Assembly (NCBI RefSeq): GCF_011074885.1
Contig: NC_054684.1
Coordinates: 434,001-498,000 of the forward strand
DNA from: Brettanomyces bruxellensis
Taxonomy: Eukaryota; Ascomycota; Pichiomycetes; Pichiales; Pichiaceae
DNA: 64,000 nucleotides
Reading direction: 5' to 3'
Positions 30,460 to 40,194 of this stretch are shown here, piece by piece; the first letter of the stretch is position 1; each line of letters starts with the position of its first letter. Under the pieces are notes generated by a model. That model was not told the origin of the DNA. It ran no database searches and saw nothing but the letters and a program-made list of their open reading frames with translations. Position numbers and translations under genes: made by a program.

Positions 30460-32034
30460 ATGTCCGAAAGTTCTTCTGATCAACATTCAAAGAACGGCTC
30501 ATATTCTTCTTTTTCGCCATCTTCTTCATTAGACAATCATTCAACATCATCTTTGTCGGCTGCATCTATTTCATCCGCATCTAGTCCGAATGTAAATATG
30601 CAGTTTCTACCATTTACATCTTTTAAACAGCAGAATTGTTTCCTGGCAAATATATTTAATCTTCCTCACGATTGTATAGATGAGCCCGAAACTGTCGCCC
30701 ATCTTATTCAGGATGTTCTTGTTCCACCAGCCGATAGTAAGGATTTGGCAGATTCTGACCCAGTCTTGCCATCTCCACCAAACTTCGAAATGCAGCTTTT
30801 CAATTCGCCTGATAAAAAAAGCTCAATTGCGACTGTGGCAATGTCATCTCAAGCCACATTAATTTCCCTCGTCAATGGAATAAATGGACGAAAATATAAG
30901 AATTTCACGCTTGTATGCTCGATTGTGCCACCACGATATCCATATTTGCCACAGATGTCTGTATATGGATCTGCACAATCTTTAAATACACCTTTTACTC
31001 CTTACCCCTTCAACATGTCTCCAGGGTCTCCTAATATTCCCAATCAGTGGCTTTCTTATTCGCAAGAAGGACTTACAAATTTTCACCTGTCGGGATATTC
31101 GCCTTCACAATTTTTAATGATGCCACCATACAACGCAGGTGTTTACCCCGTCTCAAATAATTTTCCGGTTGCAGGATTCCTTCCGCATTCTCAATTTGGA
31201 TATTACATGGGCAGCAGACGTGGCCAGAGACGTCATCGAAATTCCTCTCAAACTTATAGATCTCGAAATGGAAACGGTTACGATCAAAGGACGAGGTATT
31301 ATAATAGCAGAAATGGAGGTAATGTTAACTATGCAAGTAATGATGGTAATTCTGTTTCAAGTGATGGCCGGGATAACTGGAAGCAAGGAGAGCAAAATCT
31401 TAAGCGACCAGTCGGTGCTCCTAATTACGATGTCTCCAGTAGCTATGTTGCCAGGAATTTTGAATATAGTGTTCCTTCTTATAGCCGAGCTTCTGGAGTT
31501 GTGGAAACAACTAATTACAAAGATGACAGCGGCAAGGATTTTGACAGTTACTACCTGAATTCAGCACCAATAAATGAGCCACAAGAAAGTAACACCTATG
31601 TGAGTGAGGAGAATCTTGGTACAGAAGAGCTAATGGTTTTTGACACGTATAAGCATGTTGATCCGACGAGGATTTTCATTGGAAATATACCTTTCACCTC
31701 TACCTTGGAAAGTTTGCAAAAATTCTTCCGAAGCTCCAAGCAATGTGGTGATGGATTGAAGAATTTGATTATGCAGCATCAAGTGAATGGTAATTTCAGA
31801 GGTTTTGCAATAGGTATAACCAAATCGCAGAATGATTCAGTTGCCCTTATAAAAAAGTTCAATAGGAAGATGTTTGAAGGAAGGGAACTAACAGTTAGAT
31901 TTGATAAGCTCCCAGACCAGATTTTGAAAAATCGTAGTAGGAAAGATTGTGACCTTTCGAAAGAGGATGACACTCAAGAGTCAGGTGAAGAGAAAGTTAC
32001 AGAGACAGTTGAATTGCCCGCTAAAAGCTTCTAA
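30460..32034 (+). CDS. RRM RNA-binding protein of unknown specificity
   Basis: The first ATG in frame is 30460 (MSESSSDQHSK), giving 524 residues. A clear RRM is at about 398-487: RIFIGNIPF (RNP2-like), then NFRGFAIGI (degenerate RNP1) and FEGRELTVRF. The region at about 50-170 (NCFLANIFNLPHDC, then LISLVNGINGRKYKNFTLVCSI) reads as a strongly diverged first RRM. Between them is a Pro/Tyr/Asn-rich segment and an Arg-rich tract (GSRRGQRRHRNSSQTYRSRN). This resembles cytoplasmic mRNA-binding regulators, but I do not recognise a specific orthologue. The gene is convergent to the VHR-family gene with very close 3' ends. Confidence 0.75.
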   Translation: MSESSSDQHSKNGSYSSFSPSSSLDNHSTSSLSAASISSASSPNVNMQFLPFTSFKQQNCFLANIFNLPHDCIDEPETVAHLIQDVLVPPADSKDLADSDPVLPSPPNFEMQLFNSPDKKSSIATVAMSSQATLISLVNGINGRKYKNFTLVCSIVPPRYPYLPQMSVYGSAQSLNTPFTPYPFNMSPGSPNIPNQWLSYSQEGLTNFHLSGYSPSQFLMMPPYNAGVYPVSNNFPVAGFLPHSQFGYYMGSRRGQRRHRNSSQTYRSRNGNGYDQRTRYYNSRNGGNVNYASNDGNSVSSDGRDNWKQGEQNLKRPVGAPNYDVSSSYVARNFEYSVPSYSRASGVVETTNYKDDSGKDFDSYYLNSAPINEPQESNTYVSEENLGTEELMVFDTYKHVDPTRIFIGNIPFTSTLESLQKFFRSSKQCGDGLKNLIMQHQVNGNFRGFAIGITKSQNDSVALIKKFNRKMFEGRELTVRFDKLPDQILKNRSRKDCDLSKEDDTQESGEEKVTETVELPAKSF

Positions 32035-32101
32035 TGTTCTATTCTAACAACGTATATACTAGATTTCCATAAAAAGCAAGAAGTTATTTGGAATCTGACC
32101 T

Positions 32102-34333
32102 TTAGATAAATACATTCGATGCTAGATATACAATCGCCCAGAAAATAATTGGAAAAGAGAAAAAAAAAAATAAAGCAAAGCCCAGAAAATTCCGAAAATA
32201 TATGTAAGAAAGAGAGAGCAAACAAATAAGGCGGCATAGTGTAGTGTGTCCTTCGAAGAGAAAAAAAAAAGCGATGTACTTAGGCAAGTCGTTGATATCC
32301 GTGTAAACTTGGAGAATTCGAACTACCATTAGCAGAAGGAGTTTCTGGTAATGGAAGCTGATAAATGCCTGATGGTTTAAAAGCGAAGAATGGTGTGTAC
32401 CAATAACTGGTGGTAGGATTCTTGAGCTGTGAGTAGCAAAGGAAGGAGTTGAAGATATGGCAGATTTGCTGGGCTCGGTATTTAAACTCAGAAAGGCTGG
32501 TTTACCACTTCCGAAGACTAATTGAAGCTCGATCTTGTCGGATTGATCACCGAAAATCTTCTCCAGTTCAAAATCACTGTTAACGAAAAGTCCGGACTTT
32601 CGATTCTGGATTCTAAGTGGTCGCCGTGTGTCCGAAATGCCAAATGCTGTTCTAGAATTTGTTATCAATTCCACCACTGTTGGTGGAGCGTTGCTTTGAG
32701 GCGAGTAGAAAAGTTTCATGTCACGTCCATTGAATGAGATGACGACCGTCTTCAATGTGCGGCTGATTGGTGGTAAGTTTATGGTATGAGCAACAGGTGA
32801 TGCCAATATTGATGGAAGTGATGAGGGGGAAGTAATGCCATTATCAGAGAATGTGCTCTCCCTTGCTGACAACGTGCCAAATTGGTGATGCTCTGATGAT
32901 TGTGACTGGTTTGCAGAGGAGATCGAATCATTGCCATCACCATTACGTCGTTGCTCACTGAGCCACTGATGCATTTTTGTTTCCTTTGAAATGAGCGGAT
33001 AGTCCTTGCTGATAACACTGCGGAAAATATCACAGAGAGGATAAAGAACCGAATCAAAGCCAAAGTCCTTCACACAGCCCCCAATCAATTTCTTGAAAAG
33101 CTGTGCTGCAACATAATTGCTAAGTCTGTTAACCTCCGCCGAGCTCTTGTCTAGGTTCTTCACGATCAAACTAAGAGTCAGGTCGCTCTTCATACGAAGC
33201 TTGATGTACGATGCCGAGTCCAAGAGAAGATGGTCAAACCACTTTTCCAGCGTAAAGAGGATTGCTGCACTCAAGCAGGCTGAGCCCATTTCTTCAAGCA
33301 TCTCATAACTTGCCGTGTTATCCTGAGATCCGGATGAACACGAAAAGTCGTAGCATGTCTTTGAACGCTTAATTTGCTGCAGTATCTTCTGGGAAGAGAC
33401 TTCGAACTCTGGGCTCTGCGGTATCTTCTTGATCGATGGGAGTTTGTCGTGATCTGGAATTATTGGCGCAATAAGGGAGTTGATCGCCAAACGTGACAGG
33501 CTCGGACTAGCAAATCGTTTGTGTGAATCCGTGTGGATGGATAAGGTTGGTCCATTGTGCCCAAAACTTGAATTTGAGGATATACCACCAAATCGACCAA
33601 CTGATTGCAGTCTACTCGATCCTTGTATCGATCCATCAGCAGAGTGAGTGCTGCTCCTAGCACTAGCGACAGATCCTGCGTTTCCATGCTCGTTGTCACT
33701 AATTGCATCTGTAGGCTCACTATCATCATAAACTAGAGATGAGAAGAACTTTGAGCTCTCTCTCTGCTGTTGAAACTTGATTCTCTTTGTTTTACGCTCT
33801 TCCTGCAGAATTTTCAGTGCCTGCCTCTTCTCTGAGCGTTTCTTGTTCCGCCGAACGCTCTGGATAGCCAGTCTGACTAGCTTATCGAACTCTGATAGTG
33901 TCTCATCCGGAAAGCCGAATTCGGACATCAATGTGTGTGCACAAACGTTGATTTGGTCATATTGCTCACTTGCTTTCTTGGATGATAAAGAGAGACTTTC
34001 CACCAGCTGTAGCCTTCTTGTGGTAAACCTTTTCCACAGAGCTTCATCTGCAAAATGTAGCCTTCTTCTAATCACACTTGTAGCACCATTGCTAGACTTG
34101 TGTCTAGATTGCTTGTCCGACGACTTCAAACTTTCACTCGTGCTTACACTCCCGCTATCGCTGATGTTATCTGAGCTTTTGGAATCTTTGGATTCTTCCA
34201 TTTTAACAGTTATCCCTACAACTTTGTTGTTAGCAGTTGACCCGTCGTTTTTCTTAAGTTCTGGATTATGTTGACTGCCATCTATCATATTGTGGGATCT
34301 TATAAGGTCTACTTCCGCCTGCAATTCCACCAT
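32102..34333 (-). CDS. VHR1: VHR-family transcription factor (Vhr1/Vhr2), C-terminus probably frameshifted
   Basis: An ATG at 34333 opens 743 codons. The N-terminal Vhr domain is at about 85-175: RRRLHFADEALWKRFTTRRL, SLSSKKASEQ and CAHTLMSEFGFPDETLSEFDKLVRLAIQSVRRNKKRSEKR. In S. cerevisiae Vhr1 activates biotin-responsive genes (VHT1, BIO5) and Vhr2 is its paralogue; which one this represents is undecided. The last ~105 residues, after about residue 640 (near 32405), become hydrophobic and Phe-rich. In another frame the same DNA encodes a plausible end (YWYTPFFAFKPSG and QLPLPETPSANGSS) with a stop at 32280-32282. One missing base at about 32405 would explain this. Confidence 0.82.
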   Translation of the reverse strand: MVELQAEVDLIRSHNMIDGSQHNPELKKNDGSTANNKVVGITVKMEESKDSKSSDNISDSGSVSTSESLKSSDKQSRHKSSNGATSVIRRRLHFADEALWKRFTTRRLQLVESLSLSSKKASEQYDQINVCAHTLMSEFGFPDETLSEFDKLVRLAIQSVRRNKKRSEKRQALKILQEERKTKRIKFQQQRESSKFFSSLVYDDSEPTDAISDNEHGNAGSVASARSSTHSADGSIQGSSRLQSVGRFGGISSNSSFGHNGPTLSIHTDSHKRFASPSLSRLAINSLIAPIIPDHDKLPSIKKIPQSPEFEVSSQKILQQIKRSKTCYDFSCSSGSQDNTASYEMLEEMGSACLSAAILFTLEKWFDHLLLDSASYIKLRMKSDLTLSLIVKNLDKSSAEVNRLSNYVAAQLFKKLIGGCVKDFGFDSVLYPLCDIFRSVISKDYPLISKETKMHQWLSEQRRNGDGNDSISSANQSQSSEHHQFGTLSARESTFSDNGITSPSSLPSILASPVAHTINLPPISRTLKTVVISFNGRDMKLFYSPQSNAPPTVVELITNSRTAFGISDTRRPLRIQNRKSGLFVNSDFELEKIFGDQSDKIELQLVFGSGKPAFLSLNTEPSKSAISSTPSFATHSSRILPPVIGTHHSSLLNHQAFISFHYQKLLLLMVVRILQVYTDINDLPKYIAFFFLFEGHTTLCRLICLLSLSYIYFRNFLGFALFFFFSFPIIFWAIVYLASNVFI

Positions 34334-37031
34334 AGCCTCTGTCTATAAATGCTCCTGTAATGCCAATGATATTTCTATTTCGTTAAATGCTGTTGACTTT
34401 TGAGTTTTCTTACTTCCTTCCAATCATGTATCTAATCTAAAAATTTTCCCTCCTCTTTTTCCCTTTTTTTTAGTCCTAGTCTTTGCTCCGTCTGTTGATT
34501 GACCTTCCTTTTAGTGCTTTCTAATAAAGTTGGAAAAGCACGAAGTTTTGAGCAGTTACGCAAAACACTTATTAGAATTAGTCAATTGTCCTTTTTGCCA
34601 AAAGAGATAAATTGATAGTAATATCTGTTATCTCCGTCTATGTTTTTAGAGAGCTAAAATTTTTCAACTTTTTTTTTCTTTCCTATGATGCACAAGATAA
34701 GAATGCGGGGTAGCCCAAAAATCAAAATAATAATAAATTAAAAAAAAAAGGTTTAGATGCCGCCGACTCGGAACGAAACGGTGGGTAACACAAGTGATAA
34801 GAGAAAATGAGTAAGGGTGTCAAATTAAGCCGGAATGCTTGGTTACTGTGTAAATCAGATGACTATAATGTGACACTATTGTAATCCGATCTTCAAAAGT
34901 ATGGCTTGTTGATTCAATTGAATTTCCGAAAAGGAAAAAAGGGAAAGTGAAAAAGGAAAAAATTGTGAAAGAGCTACAAACAGGGTCAGGTAGCGTAAGA
35001 CGGAGAAACGGAGAGATGGAAATCTGAAATGTCTCAACGGAACTATTGGCATATATAAACGAACGGGGAAGTAATTAAAATAAGCTTACAAATATACGAT
35101 GGGAAAGTTGAATACATCGCAATCGGAACCTGCTAAGTGGGATGGAAGCTCCACAAATGTAATACAATGAAATAACGATACAAAAAAAAAATTCGAATAA
35201 AGAAAAAAAAAAAAACATGAGTACAATTTTGATGCCATGACAATACTGAAAGGAATCACCTCGACGGTGAAACCGGAAACTTAACAATAAGGATGGTTAT
35301 CATCAGCGGAAAAAATTTTTGCTAAAGCTCTGTTAAGGCAGGAAGTTGTGATCACGAGGGGAATGAGTTCAGTTCAGTGGTAATAATTTAGATGTGTTCT
35401 AACAATACCGACAATTTGTGTAAAGGGAAAATATGACCGGATAATCGAATAACGATGGATCAAAGAGTTCCGGGATCGCACCCTCGGAAAAAAAAATTTT
35501 GGAAATCGGATAATAGCAAATGTGTGTCTCTTTTTTTTTGAAGCCTCCAAGAGAGGCCTTAATACTGAATCAAATTATTATCGCAAATAATCGTTGTCAT
35601 CTTCTCCCCCTAGCATAAATAATGAAAGGGTTTTTCATTTGTTGCGGGGGAATTATCTGACTTTTAGTTTGTTTGAATTCCTTTTTTGTCCTTCCTTTCC
35701 GGCTGTTTGGTTAGCCGTTTAACGCACTATATTTCATGTGTGCAAATTATTTTTTTTTACTGGCTTTTTCCAATTTTGTAATGCTCCAAGCGTATTCCAA
35801 ATATTTCATCTTTCCCTTCTGAACGTCACCTGCGTAAATACTCTAAATCAATTTTGGTAAATAAGAGTAGAATGGTCAAATTTCGGGTATATACCAAGCC
35901 TACATCCAAATTTTGCGATCTTAATATTTTTTTTTCACTTATCTCCTTGTTCATTGGTGCACCCCCACTTTATTTGCGGAACTTTTATTTTTATCCCCGC
36001 CCCCCGCCATTTATGCCATTTACGTTAAGAATTCTGGACTCTCCCCACCCGATGTAACTGGTTTCAATGATTACTTTAAATCTCACCAAATTGCTGTTAT
36101 GATTCCCTAAAAAGTAATAATAGCATTTTCGTTACCCCCTTTTTTCCCAACTTATATTCGTGGGGAAAAGCCGTACATTGTACAATTCGCGAAATAATTA
36201 TTATACTTTCCTTTCTTTTTACTTATATATTCCCGATTGGGAAAAGAAGCCCGGAAAATTGGAAAGTATCCAATTATTATCAATGTTATTTAAATACCGT
36301 ACTACATTGAACCGACATTTCCTACTGGGAAACCGTTACATTGCTCAATGTCCGACATTGTGTTCGCCGCCTTCTCCATCAACACTTTATTTCGTTCTGT
36401 TTTCGTTCCTTTATTCTTTACGATCATACGATTTCACTGCGTGACATTTCTGTGTTATATTAGCAGTACAATATCTGGAATTCCGTTTTCTCTTTTTCTT
36501 CTTTTTTTCTTCCCCGAATTCAACCTAATTTATAATTTCAGGATATAAGGCTAGATGTTTTGTACGTTCAAATTTTCCGGATCATCTTTTATTTAATCGA
36601 TTGCCTTTCCGAAGAGATTTATTTGTTCAATTCGTAGAATGTGGTGTCCATAAGTTCATCGAACTGAAAATATATGTACGCCGCTGATTCATGTGCTGCA
36701 CCCTCTCTTTATGACCCTTTTGTTAATTTATTTTTTTTTTGCCAGTTCCGAATGCCTCGATATCAATCCCTTTCTGATTTGATTCTCTTTTTTTAGTGTC
36801 TGTGTATATCGAGTGGACTTCGTTTAGGCGTCTAAAATGATTTTATTCAAAATTTTAGGCAGGTCGTTATCCATATTAACATTGTAATATGCTGTTTCAT
36901 CTGTAAATCTTATACTGATATGTGATATGTTCAGCCATGTTTGGAACTATTCTGTTGTACTTGCTTGCATGCCCAATCATAAATGCTGAATACTTACTTT
37001 TTAATGACTATTTTCCGAATATGGGTCCAGC
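34334..37031. other. Large intergenic region (2.7 kb) without recognised gene
   Basis: This is the longest gene-free stretch outside the transposon cluster, lying between the VHR gene and the CFEM-like gene (divergent). It is AT-rich with A- and T-homopolymers (34665-34680, 34740-34750, 35181-35215, 35529-35540, 35747-35758). Both strands carry only short frames with no family features. No tRNA or box C/D signature was recognised. A structured non-coding RNA cannot be excluded by eye. Confidence 0.4.
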
Positions 37032-37604
37032 ATGCGTATGCTTCATTTTCTCCTCCTTTTATCTTACCTTAACGTGAGCTTCTTACTAACTTTACACATT
37101 AAGGAAAATGAGTACTATCTGGAGTGTCACTTGAAAGCTAAGACTTCTTATCAAAATTTTTGCAGCCCGAAAAATCAATTTTGTAAGTGTTATTACATTA
37201 ATAAAGTGTTAGAGAAATGTCTTGGGTTTTGCTCGGCATACAATTACAATACAGTGGAACAGCTTTTGAATGCCTTCTGCAAAAGCACAAAAGATGATCT
37301 AAGTGAATATTCAAGTGTGCGATACGATAACTCCTTTAATCATACGTATTCGACTGCTTTTTTGAATGATATAAGTTTGACTGAACCTTCGGATCAATTG
37401 CTCTTGGCATTGGAAAGAAACAATCCATTACAAGATGGTCGAATGAAGTATAGAGGTCCTTATATTCATTCAGGATATCCTAAAGATCAGGCACTACCAA
37501 AACTACCCACCTCGCTCCCTTTTGGTTTTGGATATCAAAGTTCCGGCACAAAATTAAGTTATACGGTTTCGTATATCTTAATTTCATTTATATTTTTAAT
37601 ATGA
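37032..37604 (+). CDS. Small secreted CFEM-like, probably GPI-anchored cysteine-rich protein
   Basis: The 190-residue protein starts at ATG 37032. It has a signal peptide (hydrophobic LHFLLLLSYLNVSFLLTL) and a hydrophobic C-terminus (LSYTVSYILISFIFLI) preceded by small residues (SSG), as in GPI-anchored proteins. Seven cysteines at 32, 44, 51, 53, 63, 67 and 83 follow the CFEM spacing (x11, x6, x1, x9, x3, x15) for cysteines 2 to 8. Cysteine 1 is missing (Tyr28 stands at the position). The Asp that ligates haem iron in haem-binding CFEM proteins is absent between C44 and C51 (SPKNQF). CFEM proteins are fungal surface proteins for haem capture or wall structure. The match is by spacing only. 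Confidence 0.6.
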   Translation: MRMLHFLLLLSYLNVSFLLTLHIKENEYYLECHLKAKTSYQNFCSPKNQFCKCYYINKVLEKCLGFCSAYNYNTVEQLLNAFCKSTKDDLSEYSSVRYDNSFNHTYSTAFLNDISLTEPSDQLLLALERNNPLQDGRMKYRGPYIHSGYPKDQALPKLPTSLPFGFGYQSSGTKLSYTVSYILISFIFLI

Positions 37605-37830
37605 TTCTCAACGCATTGAGGTTATTCATAAGGGAAGTATCTTGAAAACATTGATGTGCTTTTATAAATAATCTGATTGTCAAAGCAGTGTTATTAAATG
37701 GTTATAATATTTCTCCATAGGCACATGTAAAACTGCACTGTATTCTCATTCCGAGGAAAGCCATCATCAATGGGATAATAAATAAGGTATTTAACCATAA
37801 AAAGCTGCTCTCCCTTGTTTATGCCCAAGG

Positions 37831-38075
37831 AAGCCTTGCTCATAAGGATTAAAGGTATTTAAGCATGTGCATTTTCCTTTTTTATCCTGTTTATTTTATC
37901 TTCTTACTTGATTCTTTTTTTCTTGTACTTTTCCTTTTTTTAGTCTTAAAAGCACTCAATACTAGCTATAACAAAAACTTCATGAAGTACTCGGCGTCAC
38001 ACTTAAACCAATTAACTAAAATATTACGCATAACTATTTTTTGCATAACTCTTCTACTTCTTTTTTCTTTATCGT
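37831..38075 (+). repeat. Diverged duplicate segment, copy A
   Basis: The segment shares blocks in the same order with copy B. These are CTCATAAGGATTAAA followed by GGTATTTAAGCAT, then a T/C-rich block with ATTTTCCTT, then TCACACTTAAACCAATT. Spacing differs by indels. It encloses the start of an 80-codon ORF (MCIFLFYPVYFIFLLDSFF...) with two hydrophobic stretches. Boundaries are approximate. Confidence 0.5.
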
Positions 38076-38107
38076 TTGAAACTTATGGTTATATTTCTTT
38101 TACTTAA
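37865..38107 (+). CDS. Short hydrophobic ORF, doubtful; possible relic of a secreted protein
   Basis: An ATG at 37865 opens 80 codons with two hydrophobic segments: residues 3-29, signal-peptide-like but unusually Phe/Leu-rich, and about 57-68. It sits in copy A of a decayed duplication. The corresponding part of copy B encodes a similar hydrophobic stretch ending at a stop. A gene relic is more likely than a functional gene; no family is recognised. Confidence 0.25.
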   Translation: MCIFLFYPVYFIFLLDSFFLVLFLFLVLKALNTSYNKNFMKYSASHLNQLTKILRITIFCITLLLLFSLSFETYGYISFT

Positions 38108-39097
38108 AAGATCTTAACTGGTTAATAGTATTCATTGTAAAAAATCGGTATTACACTCATAGCCAACCAACACTAATAAATAATAATTCTTCTCCAAGGA
38201 TAACAGGTCATAGTATATAATAGCCTTACAATTGATATTATATTGATATTTTTAATGTTCGTGTGCAAGCATATCTAACTTAATAAAAATAATCAAGAAA
38301 CAGAATAAACACGTTAATAAATAGGGAATTTGGTCCCATTCCTTTTCAAATCACGGCAATCTAGAAATTGGCTCAAATCTGAAACAGAATAATTCTAATA
38401 GCATGTCTTAATATGAAAATGTATAAAGTGTGTGCCTTCTTCTTCCTATTAAATTTACTACCTTTAGCATAAACGTACTACTTAATTTTTTTATGAGCTT
38501 TTCTTACAAAACAAATCTTTTTGTGTTGGTTAAAATTAGATACCAAAATTAAAAGAGATGTTCACCTGCTCAAACTATAAGTTTTCATACGATGTACGTG
38601 CTTTTTTTATGATGGCAGCACTCTTCCTCATGATCAATTTTGTTTCTCACATCCAATAATATCCAGTTAATATTTGATAACTAATAATTGGCTGAGCATT
38701 TGAAAGCATAAATATGGGAAAATGAAGCAGATCTAAGTGCCGAACACTCAATCTCACTTTAGCTTATTGCATCTCTTGTCAGATATATAAAAATGCCGAT
38801 AGCGTTGAACGATTTTTAATATATGTTACTAAATAATGTATTTATTTCGAGAACTGCCAAATGATGATCAGCAAAAATAGCTTCTATTGATGTTTACGCT
38901 GGAAAATATATTGGTTCCGTAAATTTCGAAAATCTTAATAATAATTATGCGGAAGCATAATTTCTTTTCTACGAGCTAAGCATCCTTTTCTTGTATATAT
39001 GATTGTCACTTTACTTTTCTTGAATATTTTCTTTCTTTATCATAGCACTCGATCTAAAAAATTTGTCAACAGTGGCATCCGTATAATACGGGCAGTC

Positions 39098-39280
39098 TTG
39101 TTTAAAGTCCAATAAAACTATATTCATAAGGATTAAATGGATTTAAACATATTTATCACTTTCATAAATTTTCCTTCCGTTCTTTTCTTTCTGTTGTTTA
39201 CTTGCTGGCTGGAAATAATTCATACGCAATTGGAATCACACTTGTAACCAATTGAAGAAGTATTAAGCCCCACAACACTT
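39098..39280 (+). repeat. Diverged duplicate segment, copy B
   Basis: It contains TTCATAAGGATTAAA followed by TGGATTTAAACAT, then ATTTTCCTTCC and TCACACTTGTAACCAATT, collinear with copy A. Its hydrophobic frame (VLFFLLFTCWLEIIHTQ) stops soon after. Boundaries are approximate. Confidence 0.5.
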
Positions 39281-39583
39281 TTTAAATCCGACAACTTCCA
39301 GTTCGAAAATACTGAAATAAAGAAGGTAAACTCGGGACTATTCAAAATTTTATACAACTGCTAACAAATTTAATTTATATATTCCTCATGCTGAACCACG
39401 GCTTCCTTGTCACCTGCACGTATTATCTGCTACGTCACAATACAGTGACTGGAGGCGGTCAGATAGATATGATCCAGGGCCCACTTTAATCATCACTCCT
39501 CCCTTGTCTCAAAAATGTCTAAAACATTTATTAAACAAGTAATAAATTATTATTACGATATGCAATCCTCTACACAAGAGTTT

Positions 39584-40194
39584 TGTCGGACATATGAGAA
39601 TATTACGTAGTATTAGGCAATCCATTGTTATATGTTATTAGATTTATTTGTTTTGAGATCAGAACTTATTCTTAAATAACGAAGATTTAGAATAATACAT
39701 ATTAAAGACAATCCTGGATAAAATGCACTAACTGTGTATATTAGGGAATCAGCAGAAAATTAATTATCAGCGATCATAATTCTGTTTCTGAGAATTAAAT
39801 CTTTTTTTTTATTATGTATGATTACCTCACTTTATTTTCCTTTTTATTTNTTACTTTACTTTACCTCTTTTTATATAACTTGTTTCTTCTACGAAGGGAC
39901 GAGACCCGATAGCCTAATTTGCAACACAATTAGTTCGACTCTACTTTGATGGTAACAGAGTAAAGGAAGTAAATTCATTTTCTTCTATGGTGACACATAC
40001 ACAATTGTTAGAAAGTTAAAGGTATTAACATTATCACACAGACCACTTGGTACATTTATATCCACCCACTTAGGTAACCGACCTTACAATTGTCTGAATC
40101 TCCCCGACTGCTAGGTTCCTATTAGTTCTATTAAAGAAGGAGTTTGATACCTAAAGCCCGGAAGTAACTCATAAGGTCTCTCTTAACTCCGACA
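39584..40194 (+). repeat. Solo LTR, left member of an inverted pair (611 bp)
   Basis: It begins TGTCGGACATATGAG and ends CTTAACTCCGACA, so the termini are TGTCGGA/TCCGACA inverted repeats of the same kind as in the full element. It is the reverse complement of the LTR at 40917-41426 along its whole length, apart from scattered differences and an extra segment of roughly 95 bp at about 40070-40171. Flanking pentamers (AGTTT and GTTCA) do not match, so no target-site duplication is visible. One N at 39850. Orientation is inferred from similarity of the TGTCGGA(A/C) start to the full element's LTR. Confidence 0.8.

Larger units (their letters stand above)
37605..39583. other. Gene-poor AT-rich region with decayed sequence
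   Basis: About 2 kb of strongly AT-rich DNA lies between the CFEM-like gene and the first LTR. It includes a pair of diverged duplicate segments (annotated separately) and an 80-codon hydrophobic frame at 37865-38107. No intact gene of a recognisable family is present. Confidence 0.45.

Noticed and set aside
33777..34274. 165-codon plus-strand ORF
   Set aside because: It lies entirely antisense to the conserved Vhr domain and has no features of its own.
35075..35287. 70-codon Phe-rich minus-strand ORF in the large intergenic region
   Set aside because: Its composition comes from poly-A/T runs, and no conserved motif or promoter context supports it.
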